The position numbers and the translations under genes were made by a program. Under the pieces are notes generated by a model that was not told the DNA's origin, did not search any database, and saw nothing but the letters and a program-made list of their open reading frames with translations. DNA of 64,000 nt from Streptomyces kanamyceticus. GTDB lineage: Bacteria > Actinomycetota > Actinomycetes > Streptomycetales > Streptomycetaceae. Numbering within the stretch: position 1 is the first letter of the stretch; every line of letters starts with the position of its first letter. Positions 41,965 through 49,818 of the stretch are shown here, in pieces. The stretch lies in NCBI RefSeq assembly GCF_008704495.1, contig NZ_CP023699.1, positions 8,060,001 through 8,124,000 on the forward strand, given 5' to 3'.

Positions 41965-42679
41965 TAGCGGCAAGGGATATCTGGGAGAAGGCCGCGGCCC
42001 GCGGGTGGCCGCCGAAGTCGGCGTCCGCGTAGGGCTCTCCCGCCCGGCGCACCCCGACCGCACGCCAGCCCGCGGCCCGCGCCGCGTCCAGTTCGCCGGG
42101 CCGGTCGGAGAGGAAGAGCAGCCGCTCGGGGGCGACGCCGGTGGACGAGGCGATCGTCCGGTAGGAGTCCGCCTCCTGCTTGGGCCCCGCGTTCTCGGTG
42201 TCGTACAACCCGCTGACGAGGCCGAGGAGATCGCCCTCGGGGGAGTGCGCGAACCACGCGCGCTGCGCGGCCACCGAGCCGGACGAGTAGACGTACAGCC
42301 GCACCCCGTCCGCGTGCCAGCGCCGCAGCACCTCGATGACGTCGGGGTAGAAGTGCGAGACGAGGTCACCGCGGGCGAAGCCCTCCGCCCAGAGGATGCC
42401 CTGCAGCGTCTTCAAAGGCGTCGCCTTGCGGTCCTCGTCGACCCACCGGCCGAGTACCTCCTCCACGCGCGCGGCATCCGCGTCGGGCTCACCGGCCTCG
42501 GCCCGCACCTGCGCGACGGCCCGCGCCACCTCGGGCTCCGCGCCCCGCGCGGCGAGGAGCGCGCCGAAGCGTGCGCGCGCGTACGGGTACAGCACGTCCA
42601 CCACGAACCCCGTGGCGCTCGTGGTGCCCTCGATGTCGAGCACCACGGCGTCCACGTCGGCGTGGATCCGGTCCGTCAC
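41951..42679 (-). CDS. mtnC: Enolase-phosphatase E1
   Basis: A 242-residue HAD-family enzyme that enolises and dephosphorylates diketomethylthiopentyl-1-phosphate to the acireductone, doing in one chain what MtnW and MtnX do in Bacillus. Asp15 and Glu17 of [21 protein letters not shown] (motif II Ser), the Lys in [11 protein letters not shown] (motif III) and [12 protein letters not shown] (motif IV) are in place. It starts at GTG in a 4-bp GTGA overlap with mtnD and is followed by mtnB. Confidence 0.92.
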   Translation of the reverse strand: MTDRIHADVDAVVLDIEGTTSATGFVVDVLYPYARARFGALLAARGAEPEVARAVAQVRAEAGEPDADAARVEEVLGRWVDEDRKATPLKTLQGILWAEGFARGDLVSHFYPDVIEVLRRWHADGVRLYVYSSGSVAAQRAWFAHSPEGDLLGLVSGLYDTENAGPKQEADSYRTIASSTGVAPERLLFLSDRPGELDAARAAGWRAVGVRRAGEPYADADFGGHPRAAAFSQISLAARSSS

Positions 42680-43260
42680 GCGGCGTACCCCGCGTGGATC
42701 TCGTCGAAGTCGGGGAAGCGCTCCGCGATCGGGCTGCCCGTGAAGTTGCCGATCCAGCCGTCCTCCTCGTGGAAGAAGCGGATGGCGGTGAACGCGGGCG
42801 ACGTGCCCATGTCGAACCAGTGCGTCGTGCCGCGCGGCACCCCGAGCAGATCGCCCTTCTCGCAGTACACGGCGTGCACTTCGCCCGCCACGTGCAGGTA
42901 GAAGATCCCTGCGCCCGCGACGAAGAAGCGCACCTCGTCATCGTCGTCGTGGGTGTGCTCGGCCAGGAACTTCTGCCGGGCCGCCGCGGCCTTCGCGGGC
43001 CACTGCGGGTCCTCGCTCGGGTGCAGCGCCACGACGTCCACGGTCTGGAAGCCCTCTTCGGCGTTGAGCTTGTCGATCTCCGCGCGGTACGCGGTGAAGA
43101 CCGTGTCGCTGTCCGCGTCGGCGGGCACGTCCTCGCGCACCGGCCACTGCTCGTAGCGCACGCCTATGGGGGCAAGGGCGGCGGCGATCTCCACCGGGTC
43201 GGAGGTGCGCCGCACCAGGGCGTCGGGGCCGGTCTCCGGCCAGGTCGTCAGGAGGGTCAT
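42676..43260 (-). CDS. mtnD: Acireductone dioxygenase
   Basis: A 194-residue cupin that oxidises acireductone with O2. With Fe2+ it gives the keto acid KMTB (the methionine precursor) and formate; with Ni2+ it gives a dead-end product and CO. Metal ligands are His102, His104, Glu109 (HTHDDDDEV) and His147 (GTTHWFD). The four Asp between His104 and Glu109 are within the X3-4 spacing of cupins, but at its long end. It is the first mtn gene of the leftward operon, with CTGGAG upstream. The last step, transamination to methionine, is not encoded nearby. Confidence 0.92.
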   Translation of the reverse strand: MTLLTTWPETGPDALVRRTSDPVEIAAALAPIGVRYEQWPVREDVPADADSDTVFTAYRAEIDKLNAEEGFQTVDVVALHPSEDPQWPAKAAAARQKFLAEHTHDDDDEVRFFVAGAGIFYLHVAGEVHAVYCEKGDLLGVPRGTTHWFDMGTSPAFTAIRFFHEEDGWIGNFTGSPIAERFPDFDEIHAGYAA

Positions 43261-43319
43261 TGATCACTCCAGGGCAGGTCAGGGCTGTTCTTCGGATCGT
43301 AGCCGCCGGTGCGGACACG

Positions 43320-44384
43320 TCACGGGGTGTCCCACAGCGTGGACGGCGCGGCCCTGCGCACCACCGGCGCGATCTCCTCCGCGAACCGCTGGAGGGTCTC
43401 GATCTGCTCGGCGCGCGCGAGCCCGAAGCCGTCCACCGAGATCGACTGCAGATCGTGCCCGTACACCTCGTGGTAGCCGAGGAGCTTGTCGATGATCTGC
43501 TGCGGGGAGCCGATGAGCTGGGGCCCGTCCGCGATCGCGTCCTCGATCGTACGGAAGGGGGTGTTGTACCCCGCCTTGCCCGCCAGGTCGGGCCGGAAGG
43601 TCTGCACGACCTTCGCCTCGTACAGCTCCTTGTAGCGGGCGACGGCCTGCTCCGCGGTGTCCGCGATGAGCAGCCCGCCCGAGCCCGCCGCGACCCGGGC
43701 GCGGGCCGGATCGTGGCCGTACGCCGCGAAGCGCTCGCGGTAGTGGGCGATGAGCGACGCGTACGCCGAGCGCGGCTGGATGGCGTTGGCCGTGAACAGC
43801 GGATCGCCGTGCTTGGCCGCGAGTTCGGGGGAGTTGAGGGAGGTCGCCGAGCCGTGCCAGACGCGCGGCGCCCCGTCGTAGGGACGCGGCACCGTCGTCA
43901 CGTTCTTCAGCGGCGGCCTGAACTCGCCCTCCCAGTCGACGTTCTCCTCCGTCCACAGGCGGCGCAGGAGCTCGTACTTCTCGCGCTGCAGATCCCACTG
44001 CCGCTCCTCGTCGAGCCCGAACAGGTCGAAGTGCCCGGCCTCCGCGCCCTTGCCGACGACGAGTTCGACGCGGCCGCGCGAGATCTGGTCGAGCGTCGCG
44101 TAGTCCTCCGCGACCCGCACCGGGTCGAGGATCGCGACGACGGTGACGCCGGTGAGCAGCCGGATGCGGGAGGTGCGCGCCGCCACCGCGCCGAGCACGA
44201 CCGTCGGACTCGACGACAGGAAGGCGCCCGCGTGCCGCTCGCCCACGGCGTACGCGTCGTAGCCGAGCCGCTCCGCGGCCACCCCGACCTCGATCACCTC
44301 GTCGAACCGGTCGGCGGGGGAGGGGAGCCGCCCTGTCAGCGGGTGCGGGGCGTGGGAGATGAGGGAAAGCACCTGGAACTTCAT
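43320..44384 (-). CDS. LLM class flavin-dependent oxidoreductase
   Basis: A 354-residue luciferase-like monooxygenase of the alkanal-monooxygenase-like, FMN-dependent type. AVGERHAGAFLSSSPTVVLG and LDQISRGRVELVVGKG are family segments. It begins at MKFQVLSLISHAP; the extra in-frame residues upstream are unconvincing. It lies 59 bp upstream of mtnD on the same strand and could be co-transcribed with the mtn genes, although its role there is unclear. Alternatively it is an independent flavoenzyme. Confidence 0.87.
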   Translation of the reverse strand: MKFQVLSLISHAPHPLTGRLPSPADRFDEVIEVGVAAERLGYDAYAVGERHAGAFLSSSPTVVLGAVAARTSRIRLLTGVTVVAILDPVRVAEDYATLDQISRGRVELVVGKGAEAGHFDLFGLDEERQWDLQREKYELLRRLWTEENVDWEGEFRPPLKNVTTVPRPYDGAPRVWHGSATSLNSPELAAKHGDPLFTANAIQPRSAYASLIAHYRERFAAYGHDPARARVAAGSGGLLIADTAEQAVARYKELYEAKVVQTFRPDLAGKAGYNTPFRTIEDAIADGPQLIGSPQQIIDKLLGYHEVYGHDLQSISVDGFGLARAEQIETLQRFAEEIAPVVRRAAPSTLWDTP

Positions 44385-44462
44385 GCTTTCAAATGTGCGC
44401 GCGGAACGTTGCGGCGCTGTGGCGGCGGTGTGGCATGAGGAGGGGCGCGAGGAGGGGCATGA

Positions 44463-44496
44463 GTAAGGGGCGGTCGCCATGGCGACCGCCCCTTAC
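44463..44496. terminator. Perfect 34-bp palindromic terminator of the glp operon
   Basis: A perfect 17-bp-arm palindrome, beginning GTAAGGGGCGGTCGCC, lies 22 bases past the glpD stop. It marks the border between the core glycerol operon and the accessory genes to its left. Confidence 0.8.
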
Positions 44497-44518
44497 CAGG
44501 GTCTCAAGAAGGCGGGTG

Positions 44519-46144
44519 TCAGGCCTTCTTGCCCAGCAGGTCCTCGACCTTGCCGCGGACGTCGTCCGTCGCCAGACCGCGGATCGTCAGCGTCGTACGA
44601 CGGCGCAGCACGTCGTCCGCCGTCTCGGCCCACTCGTTGTCGCGGGCGTAGACGACCTGCGCCCAGATCTCCGGGGCGTCCGGGTGGACGCGCTCGGCGA
44701 GCTCCGGGTTCTCGTTCGCCAGGCGGGCGATGTCGAAGGAGAGCGATCCGTAGTGCGTCGCCAGGTGCTTGGCGGTGTCGGCGGCCATGCGCGGCCCCGG
44801 CGCCGGGCCGTCCACCAGGAGGCGGTGGGCGACGGCGCGCGGGTTGGCGATGCCGGGCAGCGGCAGCTTCTTCGGCAGCGAGGAGATCGGCTCGTAGTCG
44901 TCGCCCAGCGGGTGGCCCGGCAGCGACTCCAGCTTCTTCATGATCGTCCGGCCGATGTGGCGGAAGGTCGTCCACTTGCCGCCCGCGATCGACAGCATGC
45001 CGCCCGCGCCCTCGGTGACGACCGTCTCGCGCTTGGCCTTCGAGGTGTCGCCGGGACCGCCGGGAAGGACCCGCAGACCCGCGAAGGAGTACGTGATCAG
45101 GTCGCGGGACAGCTGCTGGTCGCGGATGGAGAACGCGGCCTCGTCCAGGATCTGCGCGGTGTCGGCCTCGGTGACCTTGACGTCCGCCGGGTCGCCCTCG
45201 AACTCCTCGTCCGTGGTGCCGAGCAGGAGCATGTCCTCCCACGGCAGCGCGAACGTGATGCGGTACTTGTCGATGGGGGTCGCCAGCGCGGCCTTCCACG
45301 GGGCGGTGCGCTTGAGGACCAGGTGCGCGCCCTTGGAGAGGCGGATGGAGGGAGCCGAGTCCGGGTTCTCCATCTTGCGCAGGTGGTCGACCCAGGGGCC
45401 CGTCGCGTTGAGCACCAGGCGGGCGTTGACGCCGAACTCGGTGCCGTCCATGCGGTCCTTGAGCTCCGCGCCGGTGACCCGGCCCTTGGTGAAGCGAAGG
45501 CCGGTGACCTCGGCGTGGTTGAGGACGGCGGCACCGGCCTCGACGGCCGCGCGGACCGTCATCAGGGCCATGCGGGAGTCGTTCATCTGGTCGTCGCCGT
45601 ACACGGCGACGGCCTTGAGGTTGTCCGTGCGCAGCTCGGGCACGTCCTGCGCGGCCTTGGAGGGCGAGAGCAGGTGGCCGACGCCGTCGCCGAACGCGGA
45701 CAGCGCCGAGTACGCGAAGACGCCCGCGCCCAGCTTGGCCGCGCCGTGCGGACCGCCCTTGTAGACGGGCAGGTAGAAGGTGAGCGGGTTCGCCAGGTGG
45801 GGGGCCACCTGACGCGACACCGCGCGACGCTCGAAGTGGTTCTCCGCCACCAGCTTCACCGCGCCGGTCTGCAGGTAGCGCAGACCGCCGTGGAGCAGCT
45901 TGGAGGAGGCGGAGGAGGTGGCGCCGGCGAAGTCACCGGCGTCCACCAGGGCCACCCGCAGGCCCGACTGCGCGGCATGCCAGGCAGTGGAGATGCCCAG
46001 GATCCCGCCGCCGATCACCAGGAGGTCGTACGTCGCCTTGGAAAGCTGCTCCCGGGTCTCGGCGCGGCTCGCCACTCCAAAAGCAGCACGTGAACCGGCA
46101 GCCGGATGCGTCCCGAGGGCAGGGACGCTCTGCAGGGTGGTCAT
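44519..46144 (-). CDS. glpD: Glycerol-3-phosphate dehydrogenase (FAD-dependent, aerobic)
   Basis: A 541-residue membrane-associated flavoenzyme that oxidises glycerol-3-phosphate to dihydroxyacetone phosphate and feeds electrons to the quinone pool. The FAD-binding LLVIGGGILGISTAWHAAQSG lies near residue 37, with the family signature SSKLLHGGLRYL and a C-terminal GlpD_C domain. Four bases separate its start from the glpK stop; GGAG precedes the ATG. Third gene of glpF-glpK-glpD. Confidence 0.95.
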   Translation of the reverse strand: MTTLQSVPALGTHPAAGSRAAFGVASRAETREQLSKATYDLLVIGGGILGISTAWHAAQSGLRVALVDAGDFAGATSSASSKLLHGGLRYLQTGAVKLVAENHFERRAVSRQVAPHLANPLTFYLPVYKGGPHGAAKLGAGVFAYSALSAFGDGVGHLLSPSKAAQDVPELRTDNLKAVAVYGDDQMNDSRMALMTVRAAVEAGAAVLNHAEVTGLRFTKGRVTGAELKDRMDGTEFGVNARLVLNATGPWVDHLRKMENPDSAPSIRLSKGAHLVLKRTAPWKAALATPIDKYRITFALPWEDMLLLGTTDEEFEGDPADVKVTEADTAQILDEAAFSIRDQQLSRDLITYSFAGLRVLPGGPGDTSKAKRETVVTEGAGGMLSIAGGKWTTFRHIGRTIMKKLESLPGHPLGDDYEPISSLPKKLPLPGIANPRAVAHRLLVDGPAPGPRMAADTAKHLATHYGSLSFDIARLANENPELAERVHPDAPEIWAQVVYARDNEWAETADDVLRRRTTLTIRGLATDDVRGKVEDLLGKKA

Positions 46145-46148
46145 TGTC

Positions 46149-47693
46149 TTACTCCTCGCCACTCTCATCGAGCCAACCCATGGACCGCTCGACGGCCTTG
46201 AGCCAGCTCTTGTACTCACGGTCGCGGGTGTCCGCGTCCATGTGGGGGGTCCATTCCGCGGCCCGGCGCCAGTTGGCGCGCAGCTCGTCGGTGGAAGACC
46301 AGAAGCCGACGGCGAGCCCGGCGGCGTAGGCGGCACCGAGGCAGGTCGTCTCGGCCACCATCGGGCGCACCACGGGTGCGTCGAGGAAGTCCGAGAGGGT
46401 CTGCATCAGCAGGTTGTTGGAGGTCATGCCGCCGTCGACCTTGAGGGCCGCGAGCTCGACGCCGGAGTCCTTCGTCATGGCGTCGGTGATCTCACGGGTC
46501 TGCCAGGCCGTGGCCTCCAGGACGGCGCGCGCGATGTGCGCCTTGGTGACGTACCGGGTCAGGCCGGTGATCACACCGCGGGCGTCGGAGCGCCAGTACG
46601 GGGCGAACAGGCCGGAGAAGGCCGGTACGAAGTAGGCGCCGCCGTTGTCCTCGACCGACGACGCGAGCGTCTCGATCTCGGCGGCGGAGTTGATCAGACC
46701 CATCTGGTCGCGCATCCACTGCACCAGCGAACCGGTGACGGCGATGGAACCCTCGAGGGCGTAGACCGGCTTCTGGTCGCCGATCTGGTAGCCGACCGTG
46801 GTCAGCAGGCCCGAGTACGAGTTGATGGCCTTGTCACCGGTGTTCATCAGCATGAAGGTGCCGGTGCCGTACGTGGACTTGGCCTCGCCCTCGTCGAAGC
46901 AGGTCTGGCCGAACAGGGCCGCCTGCTGGTCCCCGAGCGCGGAGGCGACGGGGATGCCGCCGAGGAGGTCGCCGAGCGGGCCGCCGGTGACCTCGCCGTA
47001 GACCTCGGCGGAGGAGCGGATCTCGGGGAGGACCTGCATCGGGACGCCGATGGACTCGGCGATGCGCTCGTCCCACTCCATCTTGTGGAGGTTCATGAGC
47101 ATCGTGCGCGAGGCGTTGGTGACGTCGGTGACGTGCTTGCCGCCGTTGACGCCGCCGGTCAGGTTCCAGATGACCCAGGAGTCCATGGTGCCGAAGAGGA
47201 TGTCGCCCGCCTCGGCGCGCTCGCGCAGGCCCTCGACGTTGTCGAGCAGCCAGCGGGCCTTGGGCCCGGCGAAGTAGGACGCCAGCGGCAGGCCGGTCTC
47301 GCGGCGGAAGCGGTCCTGGCCGACGTTGCGCCCGAGCTCCTTGCAGAGCGCGTCGGTGCGGGTGTCCTGCCAGACGATGGCGTTGTACACCGGTTCGCCG
47401 GTGTTCTTGTCCCACAGCAGCGTGGTCTCACGCTGGTTGGTGATGCCGATCGCCTTGATGTCGTCGCGGGTGATCCCGGCCTTGGAGACGGCGGAGGCGA
47501 CGACCTCCTGGACGTTGGTCCAGATCTCGGTGGCGTCGTGCTCCACCCATCCCGGCTTCGGGAAGATCTGCTCGTGCTCCTTCTGGTCGACGGAGACGAT
47601 CCGTCCGTCCTTGTCGAAGACGATGCAGCGGCTCGACGTGGTGCCCTGGTCGATGGCCGCGATGAAGGGGCCTGCGGTGTGTGCGTCGGTCAC
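46149..47693 (-). CDS. glpK: Glycerol kinase
   Basis: A 514-residue FGGY-family kinase that phosphorylates glycerol at the 3-position after its entry through Glp[15 protein letters not shown] near the N-terminus and [13 protein letters not shown] plus the C-terminal [14 protein letters not shown] are classic glycerol kinase segments. It starts at GTG behind CTGGAG and is followed directly by glpD. Second gene of the glycerol operon controlled by GylR. Confidence 0.96.
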   Translation of the reverse strand: MTDAHTAGPFIAAIDQGTTSSRCIVFDKDGRIVSVDQKEHEQIFPKPGWVEHDATEIWTNVQEVVASAVSKAGITRDDIKAIGITNQRETTLLWDKNTGEPVYNAIVWQDTRTDALCKELGRNVGQDRFRRETGLPLASYFAGPKARWLLDNVEGLRERAEAGDILFGTMDSWVIWNLTGGVNGGKHVTDVTNASRTMLMNLHKMEWDERIAESIGVPMQVLPEIRSSAEVYGEVTGGPLGDLLGGIPVASALGDQQAALFGQTCFDEGEAKSTYGTGTFMLMNTGDKAINSYSGLLTTVGYQIGDQKPVYALEGSIAVTGSLVQWMRDQMGLINSAAEIETLASSVEDNGGAYFVPAFSGLFAPYWRSDARGVITGLTRYVTKAHIARAVLEATAWQTREITDAMTKDSGVELAALKVDGGMTSNNLLMQTLSDFLDAPVVRPMVAETTCLGAAYAAGLAVGFWSSTDELRANWRRAAEWTPHMDADTRDREYKSWLKAVERSMGWLDESGEE

Positions 47694-47761
47694 GGTGTGC
47701 TCCAGAAGTTCTTGCTTTTGGCTCTCGGGCTCTGAGGCGGTGTTCGGTCGCTGTCGCGGGT

Positions 47762-48520
47762 CTACTTGAACGCGATGTTGTAGAGACCGCCCGCGATGGC
47801 GCCGCCGATCAGCGGACCGACGATCGGCACCCAGGCATACGACCAGTCCGAGCTGCCCTTGTTCGGCAGCGGGAGCACGGAGTGGATGATGCGCGGACCG
47901 AGGTCACGGACCGGGTTGATCGCGTAGCCCGTGGGGCCACCGAGCGAGAGGCCGATGCCGACCACGACGAGCGCGGTGATCAGGGCACCGAGGGTGCCGA
48001 GGCCGTTGCCGCCGTCGTTGAGGCCCTGCGTGAGGATCGCCAGGACCAGTACGACGGTCGCGATGATCTCGGTGGCCACGTTCTGCGCGTAGTTCCGGAT
48101 CTCCGGAGCGGTGGAGAAGACACCGAGCACGGGGCCCTGCTCGCCGCCGGACGCCTTGGCTATCTCGGGGTCGGTCAGGTGGGCCTTGAACTGGCCCAGG
48201 TAGGCGACCCACACGAGGAGGGCGCCGATCATCGCGCCGAGCAGCTGCGAGCCCAGGTAGATCGGGACGTCGCTCCACTTGGTGCCGCCCTCGATCGCGA
48301 GGCCGAGCGTGACCGCCGGGTTGAGGTGGGCGCCGGAGACGCCACCCGCGAGATAGGCGCCGGTCAGTACGGCGAAGCCCCACCCGAAGGTGATGGCGAG
48401 CCAGCCGGCGTCCTTGGCCTTTGAGCGCTTGAGCGTGACGGCGGCGCACACGCCACCGCCCAGCAGGATGAGCACGGCGGTACCGATGGTCTCGCCGATG
48501 AAGATGTCGGAGCTGGACAC
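47762..48520 (-). CDS. glpF: Glycerol uptake facilitator (MIP family)
   Basis: A 252-residue aquaglyceroporin with six membrane helices. The first pore motif is canonical (HLNPAVTLG) and the second reads [11 protein letters not shown], with NPV instead of NPA. GlpF-type channels usually have Asp-Arg after the second motif, as here, and this predicts glycerol transport. The start is GTG with AAAGGAG 8 bases upstream. First gene of the glycerol operon; about 265 bp of control region lies upstream. Confidence 0.94.
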   Translation of the reverse strand: MSSSDIFIGETIGTAVLILLGGGVCAAVTLKRSKAKDAGWLAITFGWGFAVLTGAYLAGGVSGAHLNPAVTLGLAIEGGTKWSDVPIYLGSQLLGAMIGALLVWVAYLGQFKAHLTDPEIAKASGGEQGPVLGVFSTAPEIRNYAQNVATEIIATVVLVLAILTQGLNDGGNGLGTLGALITALVVVGIGLSLGGPTGYAINPVRDLGPRIIHSVLPLPNKGSSDWSYAWVPIVGPLIGGAIAGGLYNIAFK

Positions 48521-48646
48521 CCGCGACTCCTTTGTCCTTCGTCCAGGGGAAGGCGAACCCCGGGTCCCTCCGGTGGTCCGCGACCTCAGGTGAGGTCGTT
48601 GCCGGCCCTTGGCCTTGTCACACTCTAGCGCGTAATGCCGGTAGGT

Positions 48647-48661
48647 GTTCGACAATGCCGA
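48647..48661. promoter_or_regulatory. Candidate GylR site upstream of glpF
   Basis: GTTCGACAATGCCGA lies in the glpF promoter region. The 12-mer GTTCGACAATGC occurs again upstream of gylR at 49590-49601. Shared sequence at the two promoters expected to be controlled by GylR supports an operator; binding is inferred. Confidence 0.6.
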
Positions 48662-48710
48662 CCGATGGACGCGAGTCTCGCCCTGGTGTTACTCAGTCGT
48701 CAAGAGTTCT

Positions 48711-48740
48711 GTTATTGAAAACACGATCGTTATTGATCGT
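48711..48740. promoter_or_regulatory. A/T-rich direct and inverted repeats upstream of glpF
   Basis: GTTATTGA occurs at 48711 and 48729 (18 bp apart), and ACGATC (48723) pairs with GATCGT (48735-48740). It sits between gylR and glpF and could be a second operator or part of the promoter. Confidence 0.45.
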
Positions 48741-48786
48741 TTCGCGTTATCGGTGATCCCGCAGCCCGAGAGGGTGCGGCCGCAGC

Positions 48787-49551
48787 TCAGAAACGACCGG
48801 CGCCCAGATCGCGGGAGACGGCGCGCGCGCAGTCGCGTACGGCGGCGATCAGCTCGGGCCGCAGCTCCCCGTCCCTGCATACGCGCTCCACGGCGCCGGT
48901 GACGCCGACCGCGCCCACCGGCATGCGCCGCCGGTCGTGGATGGGGGCCGCGACGGAGGCGATGCCCTCCCAGGTCTCCTCGACGTCCGCCGCGTACCCG
49001 CGCGCGCGGGTGAGGTCCAGGACGCCCTCGAAGCCGTCGGGGTCGGTGACGGTGTGCGCCGTGAACACCTTGCGCTCGGCCTCGAAGGCCTCGTTGTGCG
49101 CGACCGGGTCGTACGCGGAGAGGACCTTGCCCAGGGCGGTGGAGTGCAGTGGCTGCATGGCCCCCACCTCCAGGACCTGGCGGCTGTCGTCGGGCCGGAA
49201 GACGTGGTGGACGATGAGCACGCCCTGCTGGTGCAGGACGCCGAGGTGGACGCTCTCGCCGCTGGAGCGGGCCAGGTCGTCGGTCCACACCAGGGCGCGG
49301 GCCCGCAGCTCGTGCACGTCCAGGTAGCTGTTGCCCAGGCGCAGCAGCTCGGCGCCGAGCTGATAGCGGCCCGACGCGGAGTCCTGCTCCACGAAGCCCT
49401 CGGCCTGGAGGGTGCGCAGGATGCCGTGGGCCGTGCCCTTGGCCAGGTCGAGCGAGGAGGCGATCTCGGAGAGGCCGAGCCGCCGCTCACCGCCCGCGAG
49501 CAGCCGCAGCATCGCCGCGGCCCGTTCGAGCGACTGGATGTTGCGTGCCAT
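48787..49551 (-). CDS. gylR: Glycerol operon regulator (IclR family)
   Basis: A 254-residue IclR-family repressor. The N-terminal winged helix is at about residues 7-70 (LGLSEIASSLDLAKGTAHGI) and the effector domain follows (LGVLHQQGVLIVHHV, PLHSTALGKVLSAY). In Streptomyces, GylR represses the glycerol operon until glycerol or glycerol-3-phosphate is present. The gene lies upstream of glpF on the same strand. A copy of the GTTCGACAATGC motif lies 39 bases upstream of its start, consistent with autoregulation. Confidence 0.92.
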   Translation of the reverse strand: MARNIQSLERAAAMLRLLAGGERRLGLSEIASSLDLAKGTAHGILRTLQAEGFVEQDSASGRYQLGAELLRLGNSYLDVHELRARALVWTDDLARSSGESVHLGVLHQQGVLIVHHVFRPDDSRQVLEVGAMQPLHSTALGKVLSAYDPVAHNEAFEAERKVFTAHTVTDPDGFEGVLDLTRARGYAADVEETWEGIASVAAPIHDRRRMPVGAVGVTGAVERVCRDGELRPELIAAVRDCARAVSRDLGAGRF

Positions 49552-49589
49552 CGCAGTCCCGACCTCCGTCCCCTCGCACCACATTCGAC

Positions 49590-49601
49590 GTTCGACAATG
49601 C
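49590..49601. promoter_or_regulatory. Candidate GylR site upstream of gylR
   Basis: GTTCGACAATGC, followed by TGAAC so that GTTC and GAAC flank a 9-base centre. The same 12-mer occurs upstream of glpF. Confidence 0.6.
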
Positions 49602-49818
49602 TGAACACTATCGGTCGTTGTCGACCTCCCGCTAATGCGCGGACACCCCGTGTTGCACCCTTCTTCGTTGTCAAGAGCACCCGTGAGCCAGCCTCGGCCC
49701 GCACGTCCGTCCCGTGGACGTCTTCCCAACGGGACCTTGGTCCCGGCTACCCTGGCCGAGTGCGCCCTCCAACAGAAGGCGCAAAGCCGACAGCCGTCGC
49801 ACTCCAGGGAGCTCTTTC

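Noticed and set aside
17504..44460. Prophage or integrative element
   Set aside because: No integrase, transposase, phage structural or conjugation genes, and no flanking tRNA or direct repeats were seen.
49552..49818. B12 or SAM riboswitch upstream of metH
   Set aside because: I looked for a B12 box and SAM-riboswitch-like helices and found only a short GGGACC/GGTCCC palindrome. A covariance-model search would decide.
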